Position numbers and translations under genes: made by a program
Shown here: piece by piece, positions 43,290-54,566 of the stretch
Numbering within the stretch: the first letter of the stretch is position 1
Layout: each line of letters opens with the position of its first letter
Notes under the pieces: model-generated
The model's database searches: none
The model's input: the letters and a program-made list of their open reading frames with translations, nothing else
Told to the model about the DNA's origin: nothing
Origin: Antitrichia curtipendula
Lineage: Eukaryota > Streptophyta > Bryopsida > Hypnales > Leucodontaceae
DNA length: 64,000 nt
Assembly: GCA_951230915.1 (NCBI GenBank)
Contig: OX579635.1
Span: 13,020,001-13,084,000, forward strand
Direction of reading: 5' to 3'

Positions 43290-44405
43290 AAGGCACTATG
43301 AAGAAGCTACAGATCAGTGGCAAGCAAGCCCACCCAAACAACCCTCACTCAAGTAGCACCCTAATCAGATTCTCATGCACTCAAAACAAAGGCACAGAGA
43401 GGAACTACGGATCAAAGGCAAGCGATAAAACTCAAACAACCCCGTTTCATCATCATCGGCATCCTAATCAAATTCTAAAGCACTCAAAACATGCGGTGGT
43501 GGTGGCAAGCTGGGGACCAGTGGCAAACGAGCCCACCCAAACAACCCCGTTTGATCATCGGCACCCTAATCAGATTCTAAAGCACTCAAAACAGAAGGCA
43601 ACCAGAGGAAGCTGCGGATCAAAGGCAAGCGAGCCCACCCAAACAAACCCGTTGGAGGATTGGCACCCTCATCAGATTCTAAAGCACTCAAAAAATGCGG
43701 ATTCACTAGCAAACTGGGGATCAGTGGCAAACGAGCCCACCCAAATAGTCCCGTCTGATCATCGGCACCCTAATCAGATTCTAAAGCACTCAAAACGTTG
43801 TTGCAAATAGAGGAAGCTACGGATCAAAGGCAAGCGATAAAACTCAAACAACCCCGTTTCATCATCATCGGCACCCTAATCAGATTCTAAAGCACTCAAA
43901 ACATGCGGTGGTGGTGGCAAGCTAGGGATCAGTGGCAAACAAGCCCACCTAAACAGCCTCGTCTAATCATTGACACCATAATCAGATTCTCATGCACTCA
44001 AAACAGAAGGCAACCAGAGGAACTACGGATCAAAGGCAAGCGATAAAACTCAAACAATCCCATTTGCTAAGGAGCACCCTAATCAGATTCTCATGCACTC
44101 AAAATGTTGTTGCAAACAGAGGAAGCTGCGGATTTAGGGCAAGTGAGTCCACCCAAACAACCCCGTTTCATCATCGGCACCCTAATCGGATTCTAAAGGA
44201 CTCAAAACATGCGGATTCAGTGGCAAGCTGGGGATCAGTGGCAAACGAGCCCACCCAAACAGCCCCTCTGATCATCGGCACCCTAATCAGATTCTCATGC
44301 ACTCAAAACAGAGGCACGGAGAGGCAGCTGCGGATTTAGGGCAAGTGAGCCCACCCAATCAACCCCGTTTCATCATCGGCACCCTAATCAAATTCTAAAG
44401 CACTT
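43290..44405. repeat. ~105-bp tandem repeat array, about 11 units
   Basis: Each unit contains GGCACCCTAATCAGATTCT, AAGCACTCAAAAC and GAGCCCACCCAAACAACCCC. The CTAATCAGATTCT motif recurs near 43350, 43460, 43564, 43668, 43770, 43878, 43982, 44082, 44185, 44281 and 44388. Frames across it repeat the same peptide with variations and are taken as artefacts. Confidence 0.92.
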
Positions 44406-44449
44406 AAAATTGGACCCAACCAACGAGAAGGCAATTTTTTTACCTCCTG

Positions 44450-44889
44450 CCTCAGCATCAAAGTCGGAGGGTGTCTCCTCAGAGGTGCTAAAGTCTTCAC
44501 TGCTCCTCGCCATCTGATGCGTCGGCTTTCCCACCTCCAAGTGGCCGCTGCTGTTCTGCAATCCCCACCGAACTTGGAGCCATGATGAGCGACGGACGGG
44601 GTCGGCAATTCCACTGCCAAACTTCAGCGCTGGCCTCCTTCCTTGTTGCTCTTTTGCAGTACTGTCAAAACTGCAAAAATACAAGCAAGAAAGCGCACAT
44701 TCACTCCCACCCACTTGATGCTAATAGGAGACAGTAGTCAGAATGGAACTTGGCCAAAACGCAGCGCAGAAATTCCAAAACAGCGGTGGTAGCTTCTGCG
44801 AAGGAAAGAGACGAAATTCTGGCCATCTGTCTGAACTGTAGAGTGATGGAGACTAAGGCACGTGGACAGTAAGAGAGAGGACGTGGCAA
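44450..44889 (-). other. Possible short exon(s) upstream of the 105-bp array
   Basis: The minus strand encodes MARSSEDFSTSEETPSDFDAEAGG followed by a donor-like GTAAAA at the edge of the tandem array. An upstream frame (44701-44889) is also open. No family was recognised and the evidence is weak. Confidence 0.25.
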
Positions 44890-44924
44890 CGTTTTATGTA
44901 GTATTTCTAGCTATAATGACGCAA

Positions 44925-46340
44925 TCGGAACTTATAAATGACTAAGTAGATGGAAGCTGCTTCGTATATGACTCTAGAAACACACAAACAACACTTAGAA
45001 ATGACTGCCGCTGAAATTCCCGCTAAAATGTAGTAATCATTAATGCTGATATTTGAATGCCAACACGGCAGCAGGTCTTGCACTCCCAGACTTCTATGGT
45101 TTATCCTGGAAGCTCAAAAAACTAAAGTTTATGGTTAGACTCACACTACAGCTGCTGCCTCTTTCACTCACAGCCTTTTACGGTGATCCCTAGAAGCTCA
45201 AGAACCTGAAGTTCAGGATTAGACTCACAACACAGCTGCCGCCTCTTTCACTGGTCCAAATCGATTTTCCATCTCTTTGACGTTTGCATCTCTCCGGAGC
45301 TCATACTCTGATTTCTTAGGAGTGCTATTGTCTTCCATATTCATAGATGTGGTCACGGATATAGAGAACAGTGAATGTGAAGGGGAGTGGTGCATTCGAG
45401 CAGGAAAGGCTGATGAGTTTGCTGCTGAGGGAGAAGCTAGAGCTGATCGATGAGCACATGAACGCATAGAGGAGGTGGACCAGATCAATTCTAAAAGCAA
45501 CCAGCCTAGAAGGTAATGCAAAACTAAACCCTCTCTTTCAGTCATAGAAGTTTGGTGATGATGACACAATCTGATTTTGAACTAGCTAGCACTCAAGTAA
45601 TCAATCTTGCATGCTGATCTTCAGTTGCTGTAATTTCATCTCAAACTGTATATATGGATTCTAATGGAGCAGATTAGGTCGCCATACTTGTGATTACAAA
45701 ATCTCATTGATGGAACAACCACAATTAACTTAGAAAAAGATCTAGTACGTCTATTCAAAACTTTACCAACAACAAGCAATTGCTGTAAATTTGAAGCTGT
45801 ATAGTAGATCATGGAGAGGAGGACTCACTTCTTTGTATGCTGCTTTGACCTGTACACCTGTGGCCATATAGAAGTGTCATGAAACTAGAAAACAGAGTTC
45901 TTTGGTAGCCTCCATTTCTATGATGACATTTCAGCAATTATGCACTGGATTGCAGAGGAGCAACAAAGAATTGGAGAAATGTGAGTTCAATGACTTGTCA
46001 AAAGGAGAACTTCTATAATGTTGTTGGTGTGTACAGTACTAGCCTAAGAAGGGTTTGATTCAAACCAGAAGTTCAGTGAGCGGTTTAGGAAAACTGACCT
46101 ATATAATGCAGGAGTCTGTTTAGAAGTTATAACCACTACCATGCTAGAGCCTCCATATAATGAATGCGCTCATAAATGAAACCCATCGCCATCTGTAAGT
46201 AATCCAGAAGTCATTGTAACTTTAAAACAACTATTGTAGTCCTTGTTTATGACTGCTTCCAACCTTGATGTAGCAGTGAAGTGATTTTATAGTCATTTCT
46301 TGAAATATGACTGTCAAAATGACTGCGTAGTTACTCATAT
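44925..46340. repeat. Dispersed AATGACT/AGTCATT motifs, likely CACTA subterminal region
   Basis: AAATGACTA, TATGACT and AGTCATT motifs recur on both strands here (about 44930-45030, 46200-46340). They also recur in the intron and flanks of the CACTA gene (51340-51530, 52610-52700, 53850-54010). Short motif clusters at both ends are typical of CACTA elements and bracket the transposase at 49816-53557. Confidence 0.5.
45225..45338 (-). CDS. Short ORF or exon with YELRRDANVKEME motif
   Basis: From ATG at 45338 the frame reads MEDNSTPKKSEYELRRDANV and ends at 45225. The YE-x2-R-x2-N/R-I/V-x-E-pattern resembles the conserved N-terminal motif of transposon-associated plant proteins. It may be a first exon; the splice site is unclear. 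A short tandem duplication of its 3' end lies at 45136-45190. Confidence 0.35.
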   Translation of the reverse strand: MEDNSTPKKSEYELRRDANVKEMENRFGPVKEAAAVL

Positions 46341-47767
46341 TGAACCAAAATGAACAAGATATTGTTGTTGCTCATTGAATGAAGATTTTGTACAATACTC
46401 CTGCTTGTTGAGAAGCAACAATTGGAATTTTAGATTGAATTGGGTTCAATATACGAATACGCTGTTGCAAACCCCATGTGCTTCATAAGAGCATGTGCAT
46501 AGCTAGTAATTGTAATTTTGTAAATTAAAGTTGTCTTATAGAATATTTTTGGGCACAAAGCCTTTGTCAATTGTCGCAGCATAGGATAAGCAATTCCCAT
46601 GTTATACTCCCAAAAACCACTCTAAAGCATAACAAAGTGACTCTAAAAATCGAACCCACGAGATTCTGTGAAGTATCTAGCCTTATTAACGAACTAAGCC
46701 AAGTCAGTAGTAACATCCATCTTTTCCGGTCCTCTTTCTATGGCCGGAAACACAAACACCCAGAAAACAAAGGACCGGATTCTCTTTATCTTCCGATTCC
46801 AACTAGTCTTCCGGTTGTCGAATCCAACACAACCTTAGGACCCTATCTCTTCCGGTCTGGGTATCCGTCTAGACCAATCCGCTCTAGACAACTCACAACC
46901 ATTTCCTCTCCTATCCGGTTTGGTTTTTACCTCTGTTTAGCCATCAGAGGGTTCGCCGCTTGCTTTTGAGAGTGGTAGGCCCACCACACCTTCCGTGACT
47001 TATAGTGGCTGAAGACCCACTTTCCTAATCTCTTCCTTCCTAGGCTAGTACGGATCCGGTTTGGTCCTTCACAGCAATCCAGATTGCAATCCAGATTGCA
47101 ATCCGGTCCACTGGTCACACAAAGACCCCCCGTACGATCCTCTCAATACTACAACGACCATGATGTCATCCTATTCCGTGCAAAGCTAAGGCGGTTACAA
47201 GTGCACCCGTCCATTCCAACGTCAACTAGAATTCTTCCGTTTATTGTTAAGATGATGAGACCTCACAGGAGATCGGACACTCAACCGGATTTCACACCCA
47301 GGAGTTCTAGCGCGACTAAGGACTCCCTCCCTATCTGCCTAGCCTAACAACGGCTTTCTCACCCGGAATCTCAAACTCTAGACGTGCTGAGGCACTGAAG
47401 TTCACTCCCTACTCTATCCTATCCGCTCACATACACTTAGAACCAAGAAAAACACCAAGGGGAGAAATCCCAACGCATCCGCTCGCGCCTTCCGAACTCC
47501 CTCACGTACAATCCTGCCAAGACATGGGAGAACGTACAACAGAGAAGCACAAGGAGAAAACACAAAGAAAGATGCAGAAGGAAAGACTCCCAATCCTCAA
47601 CACAAGGACTGAATTATATACACTTTGAGAACTTCCAAAAATAACAAAGGCAAAAAGAGCCGTTTAAAAGTCAACCTAAATCCGGATCCTAAGTTCCGGT
47701 CCTCCTAACACTACCGGATCGGATTACTAATCCGGATCCGTTCCTATCCTATCTTTCCTAACTTATT
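46341..47767. other. TCCGG-rich flank of gag-like gene, no gene seen
   Basis: From about 46600 the sequence is dense in TCCGGT/ACCGGA and ATCCGGAT. Plus-strand frames (46571-46969, 47084-47347) lack family resemblance and probably lie in 3' non-coding sequence of the minus-strand gene. Confidence 0.5.
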
Positions 47768-49236
47768 CTACATCGCTATTCCGCGCCCCAACGAAGGACT
47801 CTTGGGCTCCGCCTCCAATTGCTTGAAGACTTCTTCCAAGTTCCTGTTCCGCTCTCCGGCCATCGGATTTGGCATGTCGGAACCGGGAGAGTCTTCGATG
47901 TTGATCGGCGCGGTCTGGGAAGGCTGACTCGGCTTTGACTGCGGAGTCTGGTCCCTTCCTTCCCTTGGGTCTGGCACTTCCGGAAACGATTCCGACATGG
48001 AGATGTCCGATAGGTGGACCCTCATCGATCCGGTTAACTTCTGTGTACACTCTTCCATCCGGTCCGCCGCTCCTCGTGCTAAGACCAAATTCTTCTCCAC
48101 CTGCTCGGAGAAGTCAGTCAGGATCCGGACTATCCGGGTACCGGATAGTTTCTTCTCCTCCAAGACCTTCTCGTCGAAGAGTCTGGCCTTGACTGCCACG
48201 CTTCCAATCTCACCGAAAGTCGCCTTTACCGATTCCGCCACCTTCTGCGTCTCGTCCGCCATTATCCGGGTGGCAGCCATGTCTTCCTTGAAGGTGGCCA
48301 CTTCCGCCTTCAACATGTCGACCTCCTCTTGAAGTCGACGGATCTCCGCTTCCTGTTTCTTGAACAGCCTACCTTCTCCCCTTCCGGTGTCTTCTGCTTT
48401 CCGGTTTTGTCGCCGAGTGGAGATCCTCTTCCGGTTGGAGTCGTCGTCTTGTGGCGCTTGGTTTGCCGCTCCGCCTCTTCTTCATCTTCTTCTTTTTCTT
48501 CGGTCTCGGATCCGGTTTCCTCTTCTTCCTCGTCCGTTTCCGATTCTCCGTATTTTAGGAGATTTTCCTGGGCCTTCCACTCCTTTTCTTCCGAGTCCAA
48601 AAAGAGCTGGTGTTGCTCATAGAGGTGGAAGAGGTAGGGACACACAGGTGTCGGCCTACTCCTTCCGACCCTCGTTGCTAACTGGGCCACCAGATCGAAC
48701 ATGATCCGGGCCCAGTCCGCTTTCCGGTTACCGCTCAGGGCACCGAAAATAGTGTTGCCGAGGGTGATTGTCACCCTTGTCGGCTTCTCCGGATGGAGGA
48801 TCAGGATCAGGAACTGTAACAGCTTCCGGTGCCGGTCGTCGATGCAGTCCTCCACCGCGTATCCGTCCTTGGGGTTGACCGCTCTTTGGAACTTGCCCCG
48901 GACATATTCGTCCTTCCGGTTTGCCATTCCATGCCCTCCTGCCCGGAACTTATAAACCTCCCTCCAGATCTCTTCCGTCCATTGCGCCGGAACACAGCGG
49001 ATTGTGTTGTCGAACTGGTTCGTCCACTTCCCCTGGATCTCCTTCACCATCCGCTTGTCCTTAAAACCCCAGGGTTTGTCGAGCAAACCCTGGCACCCCA
49101 TACGGTTGAGATCCAACCGGAGCATCTCCATCTCCTCCTCTGTTGAAGGGACAACCGGAACGACCTTTCGGAGTTTGACCGAAGCCGACGACGTGGATGG
49201 CCCTGGTCTATTCCGCATGAGCTGCGGCATGGACAC
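47768..49236 (-). pseudogene. Transposon-type protein: globular N-domain plus coiled coil, one frameshift
   Basis: ATG at 49236 gives 308 residues: a P-rich start, a globular domain (GLLDKPWGFKDKRMVKEIQG, LQFLILILHPEKPTRVTI), then a glutamate-rich segment ESETDEEEEETGSETEEKEE. The frame ends at 48310 after basic residues. The other frame across 48330-48380 reads LFKKQEAEIRRLQEEVDMLK, a clear coiled coil continuing to 47768. One indel near 48370-48380 therefore splits a protein of about 490 residues. The domain resembles gag-like or putative plant transposon proteins by general character only. It lies inside a TCCGG-rich island directly left of the CACTA gene. Confidence 0.65.
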
Positions 49237-49487
49237 AGACTAGATCTAAGAAAGTCCTTTCTGATTCTACCTCACACAATCCTAGCCGCACGTCCCGTTC
49301 TCACTTTCTCTCTCCGATCTCAACCGAAAACCTGCACAGCAATCGGTACGCTACCGGAAACCTGCCCTGCAGTACACCTCTACCGCTCACACACACACGC
49401 GCACGCTGTCGCTTGAAAACGAGGAGCGCCCAAGAACACTCTCACCAAACAGCGTTTGGAAATGGAGAGTGACTGAGGAGGTCCTAG

Positions 49488-49498
49488 GCTTTTATAGT
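49488..49498 (-). promoter_or_regulatory. TATA box of gag-like gene
   Basis: The minus strand reads GACTATAAAAG about 255 bp upstream of the ATG at 49236. TCCGGTT motifs cluster upstream of it (49535-49650). Confidence 0.55.
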
Positions 49499-49815
49499 CT
49501 CTCCTGACCTAAAAATCGTCATGATGATGTTTACCGGTCCGGTCCCACTAATCCGGTCCAACCCTAATTTGGTTCTCTAACCCCAATCCGGTTCTCTACT
49601 ACTTCCGGACAAGGATCCGATTCCAATCCGGTTCCTAGGTGTCACCGCTAAGATCGGATTCATTCCAACTATTCCACTATTTCAATGTCGTTCCTAATTT
49701 TCCGTCCTCTGCTGTTTCTAAACAAAACCTAGATACTAACGGATAGTTTCCGTTCCCTTTTCTAGACAAACAACTGAAAACCAAAAATCTTGGTTGTGAC
49801 AACGCGTTCGACACA

Positions 49816-52800
49816 GTGGACAATCCTCCTGACTTGGAAGAAAGAGCTCGTGATGTAGTCATGGATGCTTTTGAAGTTGCTGATGCTGTCCAGGAATCAT
49901 TTAGTGGCAATGCCAATGGAGGTGCACAATTTGTGTTTGCTGGTGGAGGACCAGATGCTGCTGACAAAATGGATAGTGCTGAACGTGCAGAAGATGTGGA
50001 CTTTGATCCAATGGTGTTGGAAGATGCTTTGCACGAGTTATATGTTGGAGCAAAGTGTACAACACTAGCAGCCACAATATTGGTGCTGAATCTATGTACT
50101 ATACACGGGACGAGCAACTGCTTTGTGGACGAGTTGTTAACTATACTACAGAGTCACCTTCTTCTAGAGAAGAATTCTCTTCCAAAAAATCATTATGCAG
50201 CGAAGTTGTTAATACAAAAGTTTGGCCTATCATACAACAACATTCATACATGTTCCAACGGTTGTGTGCTTTTTCGGGGAGAGCATGCTGCTGCGCTCCG
50301 ATGTCCTAAATGCAACGAAGCACGTTACAAGGATGAGCAACGGAGAGTGCACCCGGTGAAAGTGTTGCGGCATTTTCCAATTATTCCAAGATTGTAAAGA
50401 ATCTTTCGTAGTCCTGCCATTTCGAAACTCATGTTGTGGCATTCTGAAAATCAAAGCAACAAGGCAAGAGGAGACAATCTCATCAAACATCCTTGTAATT
50501 CGAAGGCATGGCACCATTTCTACAATAATGTAGACCCTGAATTCAAAGCAGACCCACGGAATGCCTACTTTGCTTTGGCTGCAGATGGAGTGAATCCCTT
50601 TAAACAGACACGATCAACATGGTCGACATGGCCAGTGTTGTTACTGAACTACAACCTACCCCCTTGGCTGAGCACAAAGAGTTTTTTTGTGTTGTTGGCT
50701 TTGCAAATACCTGGTAAATCTTCAGTTACGTCGGAGGTGTTTGATGTGTACATGCAGCCTTTAATAGAGGGGTTTCTGGAACTGTGGGCGGGCATTCCAG
50801 CGTATGATGTCACAAAGGATGTGGGGAGCAGAAATTTTAGCCTGAGAGGTGTATTGTTGTGGACCATTCACGATTATCCAGGGTACAGCACAGTGGGAGG
50901 TTTTGCCCACCAGGGGTATGCTGCCTGCCCATGTTGTGGATCTGATCTGGTGTGTGAACATTCAGTTGAGTTGGGAAAACAAACATACAGTGGAACAAGG
51001 AGGTGGCTCCCAGAAAGCCACCCATACCGAGCACATGCAATGAAAGACCACTTCAATGGAGAAATGGAGCATAGAGGTAAGCCAAGAGTAGTACCAATGC
51101 ACGAGCAGTTATAGCATGCTGAAGAGTATGAAGCATGGAAAGCAGCAATGAATCGTGCTGGTTCAGCTGGTGATCCATCTAAAGTGCATGGAGTGAAGAG
51201 AAAAAATAGCTTCTATATACTACCTTACTGGAAGGTGAGTCTCCCCTCCCAAAATTGTTGTAGATGTGCATTGCAATTGAATTCCTAAAGTTCTATGTAT
51301 TCAATTCAGGATGATGGGAGTATTGTTGACTCCTCATAAAAGTAGTTATAATATATGACTGAAGAAAGTATGAAATGGCACTCTGGAATGACTAGGAGGT
51401 GGCCACATATGAGTCATTCCTTTTTTATTGAGTAGTCACAGAGTCATTCATTCTTATTGAGTAGTCATAGAGTCAGTCATTTATTTTGAGTAGTCATAGA
51501 GGGTAGTCATTTCCGACTAGTTCTTTACATACAGACTCCACTGCTAGGAGACTTTTATTGTTTTCCCAAGAAATTGATTTGCTCATGGTATTTGTGGGAC
51601 TCTACGCAGGATTTACTTATAGGGCACACACTAGATGTCATGCATTGTGAAATGAATTTAGCCAAAAAAATTCTGAAGACAATCACAGGGAAAAAAGACA
51701 CAGTGAAAGTAAGGAGGGATTTGCAAAGAAAGAGAATACGTCCACATCTTTGGCTCTAAGTGAATCCTCGGAGGGGAGGGAAGATGATGAAGCCGATTGC
51801 CCCTTACGTGCTCTTTGACACTGAGTTTGACAAATTAGCTAGTAGAATAGAGTCCCTGAAGACACCTTCTGGTTACTCATCAGTATTGGATCAGCATATT
51901 AGGAAAAGGAAATTTGGCGGTCTGAAATCACATGACTATCATGTGTTGATGCAGCAAGTAATGCCACTGGCTTTGCGTGGCTTATTGAAACCAGGTCTGC
52001 GGATGGCCATCATGAGAATGTCAAAGGTGTTACGGAGGCTCTGCACAAATGTCTATAATCCTGAGCATTTTCGATCCTTGGAGCTAGATGTGGCAGAGAG
52101 TATGGCGCTCTTGGAGATGGAGTTTCCACCATCCTTCTTTGACATCATGACGCATTTATCGTACCATTTGGTACAGCAGCTAGATATATGTGGTCCTATG
52201 GCAAGCAGGTGGATGTATCCAGTCGAAAGGTACATGAAGACATTGAAGGGATATGTTTGAAATATGGCGAGACCTGAAGCTTCAATGGTAGAAGGTTACT
52301 TGAAGGATGAGTCCATTGGCTTTGTAACTGAATACCTACAAAGATTTGATGTCGTGCATAGAAGAGTGTGGGATGCCAAGGAGGAGTTCGGGGATGTAGA
52401 GGAGGTTCTAGAAGGTGCTGGGTGAATATATATGATGACAGGCGTACAGCGTGACCTTGATCATCAATATGTTTTGAACAATGCAGCTGTAATGCAACCA
52501 TGGGTCATGTAAGTGAAGTTGTCTTGGCTTGCTTCTATATAATATCCTCCAAATGTATGCTAATGTAACTATGCTAAAAGGTTAGGTAGGCGTGTCTGAT
52601 GGACTGAGCAATCTGTAGTCATTGAATTTTTAATGCTGATTGAGACAATACTCATAGAAATGACAACCACATTGAGTGCGTTCTTAGTCATTTGTGGAGG
52701 TTCCATAGTTAACATTCCATGCTAGGACAAACTTTTCTACGGGAACCCCAACTCCAAAAGTGTTGTTTGCTACTGATAATGAATGTAGTTTTGTAGTCTA

Positions 52801-53557
52801 GAGTGTAGACTTCATATTTTGATTTATTGTTGCCTCATTCTATGAATGTATACATAGGATGTAGAAGTCAGATCGTGAAGCAAATGGCACAATTGAATGT
52901 TTTGAAGAGTGGGTGACAAGGCATTCCACCAACGCAGTCATTGATGTCTCAAATGCAGAGGACGTCGACAGACTGTTGCTCTGTAGGAGAGCCTCTCAAA
53001 GAGCAATGCGATATAGACGTTTGAAAGCGTTTGGAAACCACTATCGAGTAGAGGATGATGCATCTTCTGTAATGTTGACATACAATAGTGGCATCGCATC
53101 TGTATTTCAGGTGCCCACAGCGGATGCACGAGATGTGGCCGTCCACTACGTTGGAGTGCTGAAGGATATTTTGAAACTAGATTACGGGCCGTTGAATGCA
53201 CCCGTGGTCCTTCTTCGTTGTAAATGGATGAAGAGATCAGATAATCGAGGAAGTGATACATATATTTGTGATGATGTAGGTTTCTTAATGGTCAATATCC
53301 GACACAAGCTTCTGTGCATGGCGGAGCCCTTCATCTTTTCAAGCCAAGCCACCCAAGTATTTTTCTCTGACATTGTAGAGAAACCTGGGTGGAAAATTGT
53401 GTTGCGGAAAGAAGCTCGCTCGAGGAGGGAGGTGGTGGAGCCACCAGATGTTTTCATCACAACGATGGTGGAATGTAGCGGTCTCACTGCTCCAGAGACT
53501 TTGCCTGCAAGGCCAATTCATGCTTCTCTAGTTGGGGCCATAGAATTATCTGCATAG
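49816..53557 (+). pseudogene. CACTA (En/Spm) tnp2-type transposase, decayed
   Basis: Exon 1 (49816-51234) carries LHELYVGAKCTTLAA, SNGCVLFRGEHA with CPKC, and the tnp2 core ALAADGVNPF, ending LPYWK. A GTGAGT intron (51235-51609) follows. Exon 2 (51610-52508) starts DLLIGHTLDVMHCEMN and contains the DUF4218 signature RWMYPVERYMKTLKGYV. Exon 3 (about 52858-53557) holds the DUF4216-like domain. In-frame stops are TAA 50395, TAG 51112, TAA 51757, TGA 52258, TGA 52423 and TAG 52862, with no frameshift seen. TAA 50395 replaces the usual Gln of PRLQR and TGA 52258 the usual Arg of GYVR. The N-terminus is cut off at about 49790 where the TCCGG-rich island begins. Confidence 0.9.
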
Positions 53558-54566
53558 AGGATCATTTATTAGCATCTGCGCAGTATTAGAGCGTTTATGT
53601 AGTCTACAGATATCTATATGGAAGTTGTCTAAACCATAGTTTTGTATTTACCTACAATACAAATAAAGGACTGTTTTTTACAAATAGAGACTGCATACAT
53701 GTTGAGTCTTACTCGTGTGGTTTGCACATGATTAATATTGCAATGAATTGCCAGAAATATTCTATGCAATTTTGACCCTAATAGCACTTAGCAAATTCAT
53801 TTCACAGTATTCCTGTACTTAGACACGTGGCTCAGTTTAATAACCCATAAATGACTAGAACGTAACCATTGGCTTTATAGAATTTAATAAAATGCCAGCA
53901 CATAAATGAATTTCCAGCGTGTCCCATCTGTAAGTCATTCATCTGTGATTTTATAGTCACAAATTGTACTGAGTATATGACTACATAACTAGAATATGAC
54001 TTCCTGTAGTCCCAGGGTTGCTATTTTGTGAGCCTGTGAGCGTGAGCGTGTGAGCCTATGAGCGTGTGAGCGTACAGTTTTTTGGGATGAAAGTTGATGA
54101 GGTACCTATTACCGTGGATGTAGAACAGATATTTATACTTCAAAATTTATAATGAAAAAACATTAATGATCTTTTTTCTAACCTTTTTAAAAAGTAATTC
54201 AAATCTTTTTCTTAAAAATTATTTATGGTTCAAGATGTAGGGTACTATATAATTGTGATTATAAAACTAATATAACCTGAAAATCCCTATTGAACTGAAG
54301 TGGTTTTAGATATTTACTATTGATTAGGACAACGCCTTCCTAATTCAACATGAAGTACTAAAATATAGTTCAGGAAATGTAATTGAGGGTTCAATTCGAA
54401 TTTTTGTATGATTATGGAATTTTAGAACTTCTAAGCGACATGCAGTTGAACTTGAACCCATTTAGTAGGCATTTGAAGTTAGAATTTACTTATAATTGAG
54501 GAACAAAAAACAACAAGAATTAAACAATAATAAACCCAACAACACATGATCAATAAAAAAAACAAG
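53558..54566. repeat. CACTA 3' flank, then TGTGAGCG repeats and AT-rich DNA
   Basis: AGTCATT/TATGACT motifs end near 54005. CCAGGGTTGC (54012-54021), a hAT-like end, is followed by a short TGTGAGCG/TGTGAGCC tandem run (about 54026-54077). No gene. Confidence 0.55.

Noticed and set aside
43298..44339. Repeated peptide frames (HPNQILKHSK) in the 105-bp array
   Set aside because: Frames break irregularly between units and contain no non-repeat domain. Treated as array artefact.
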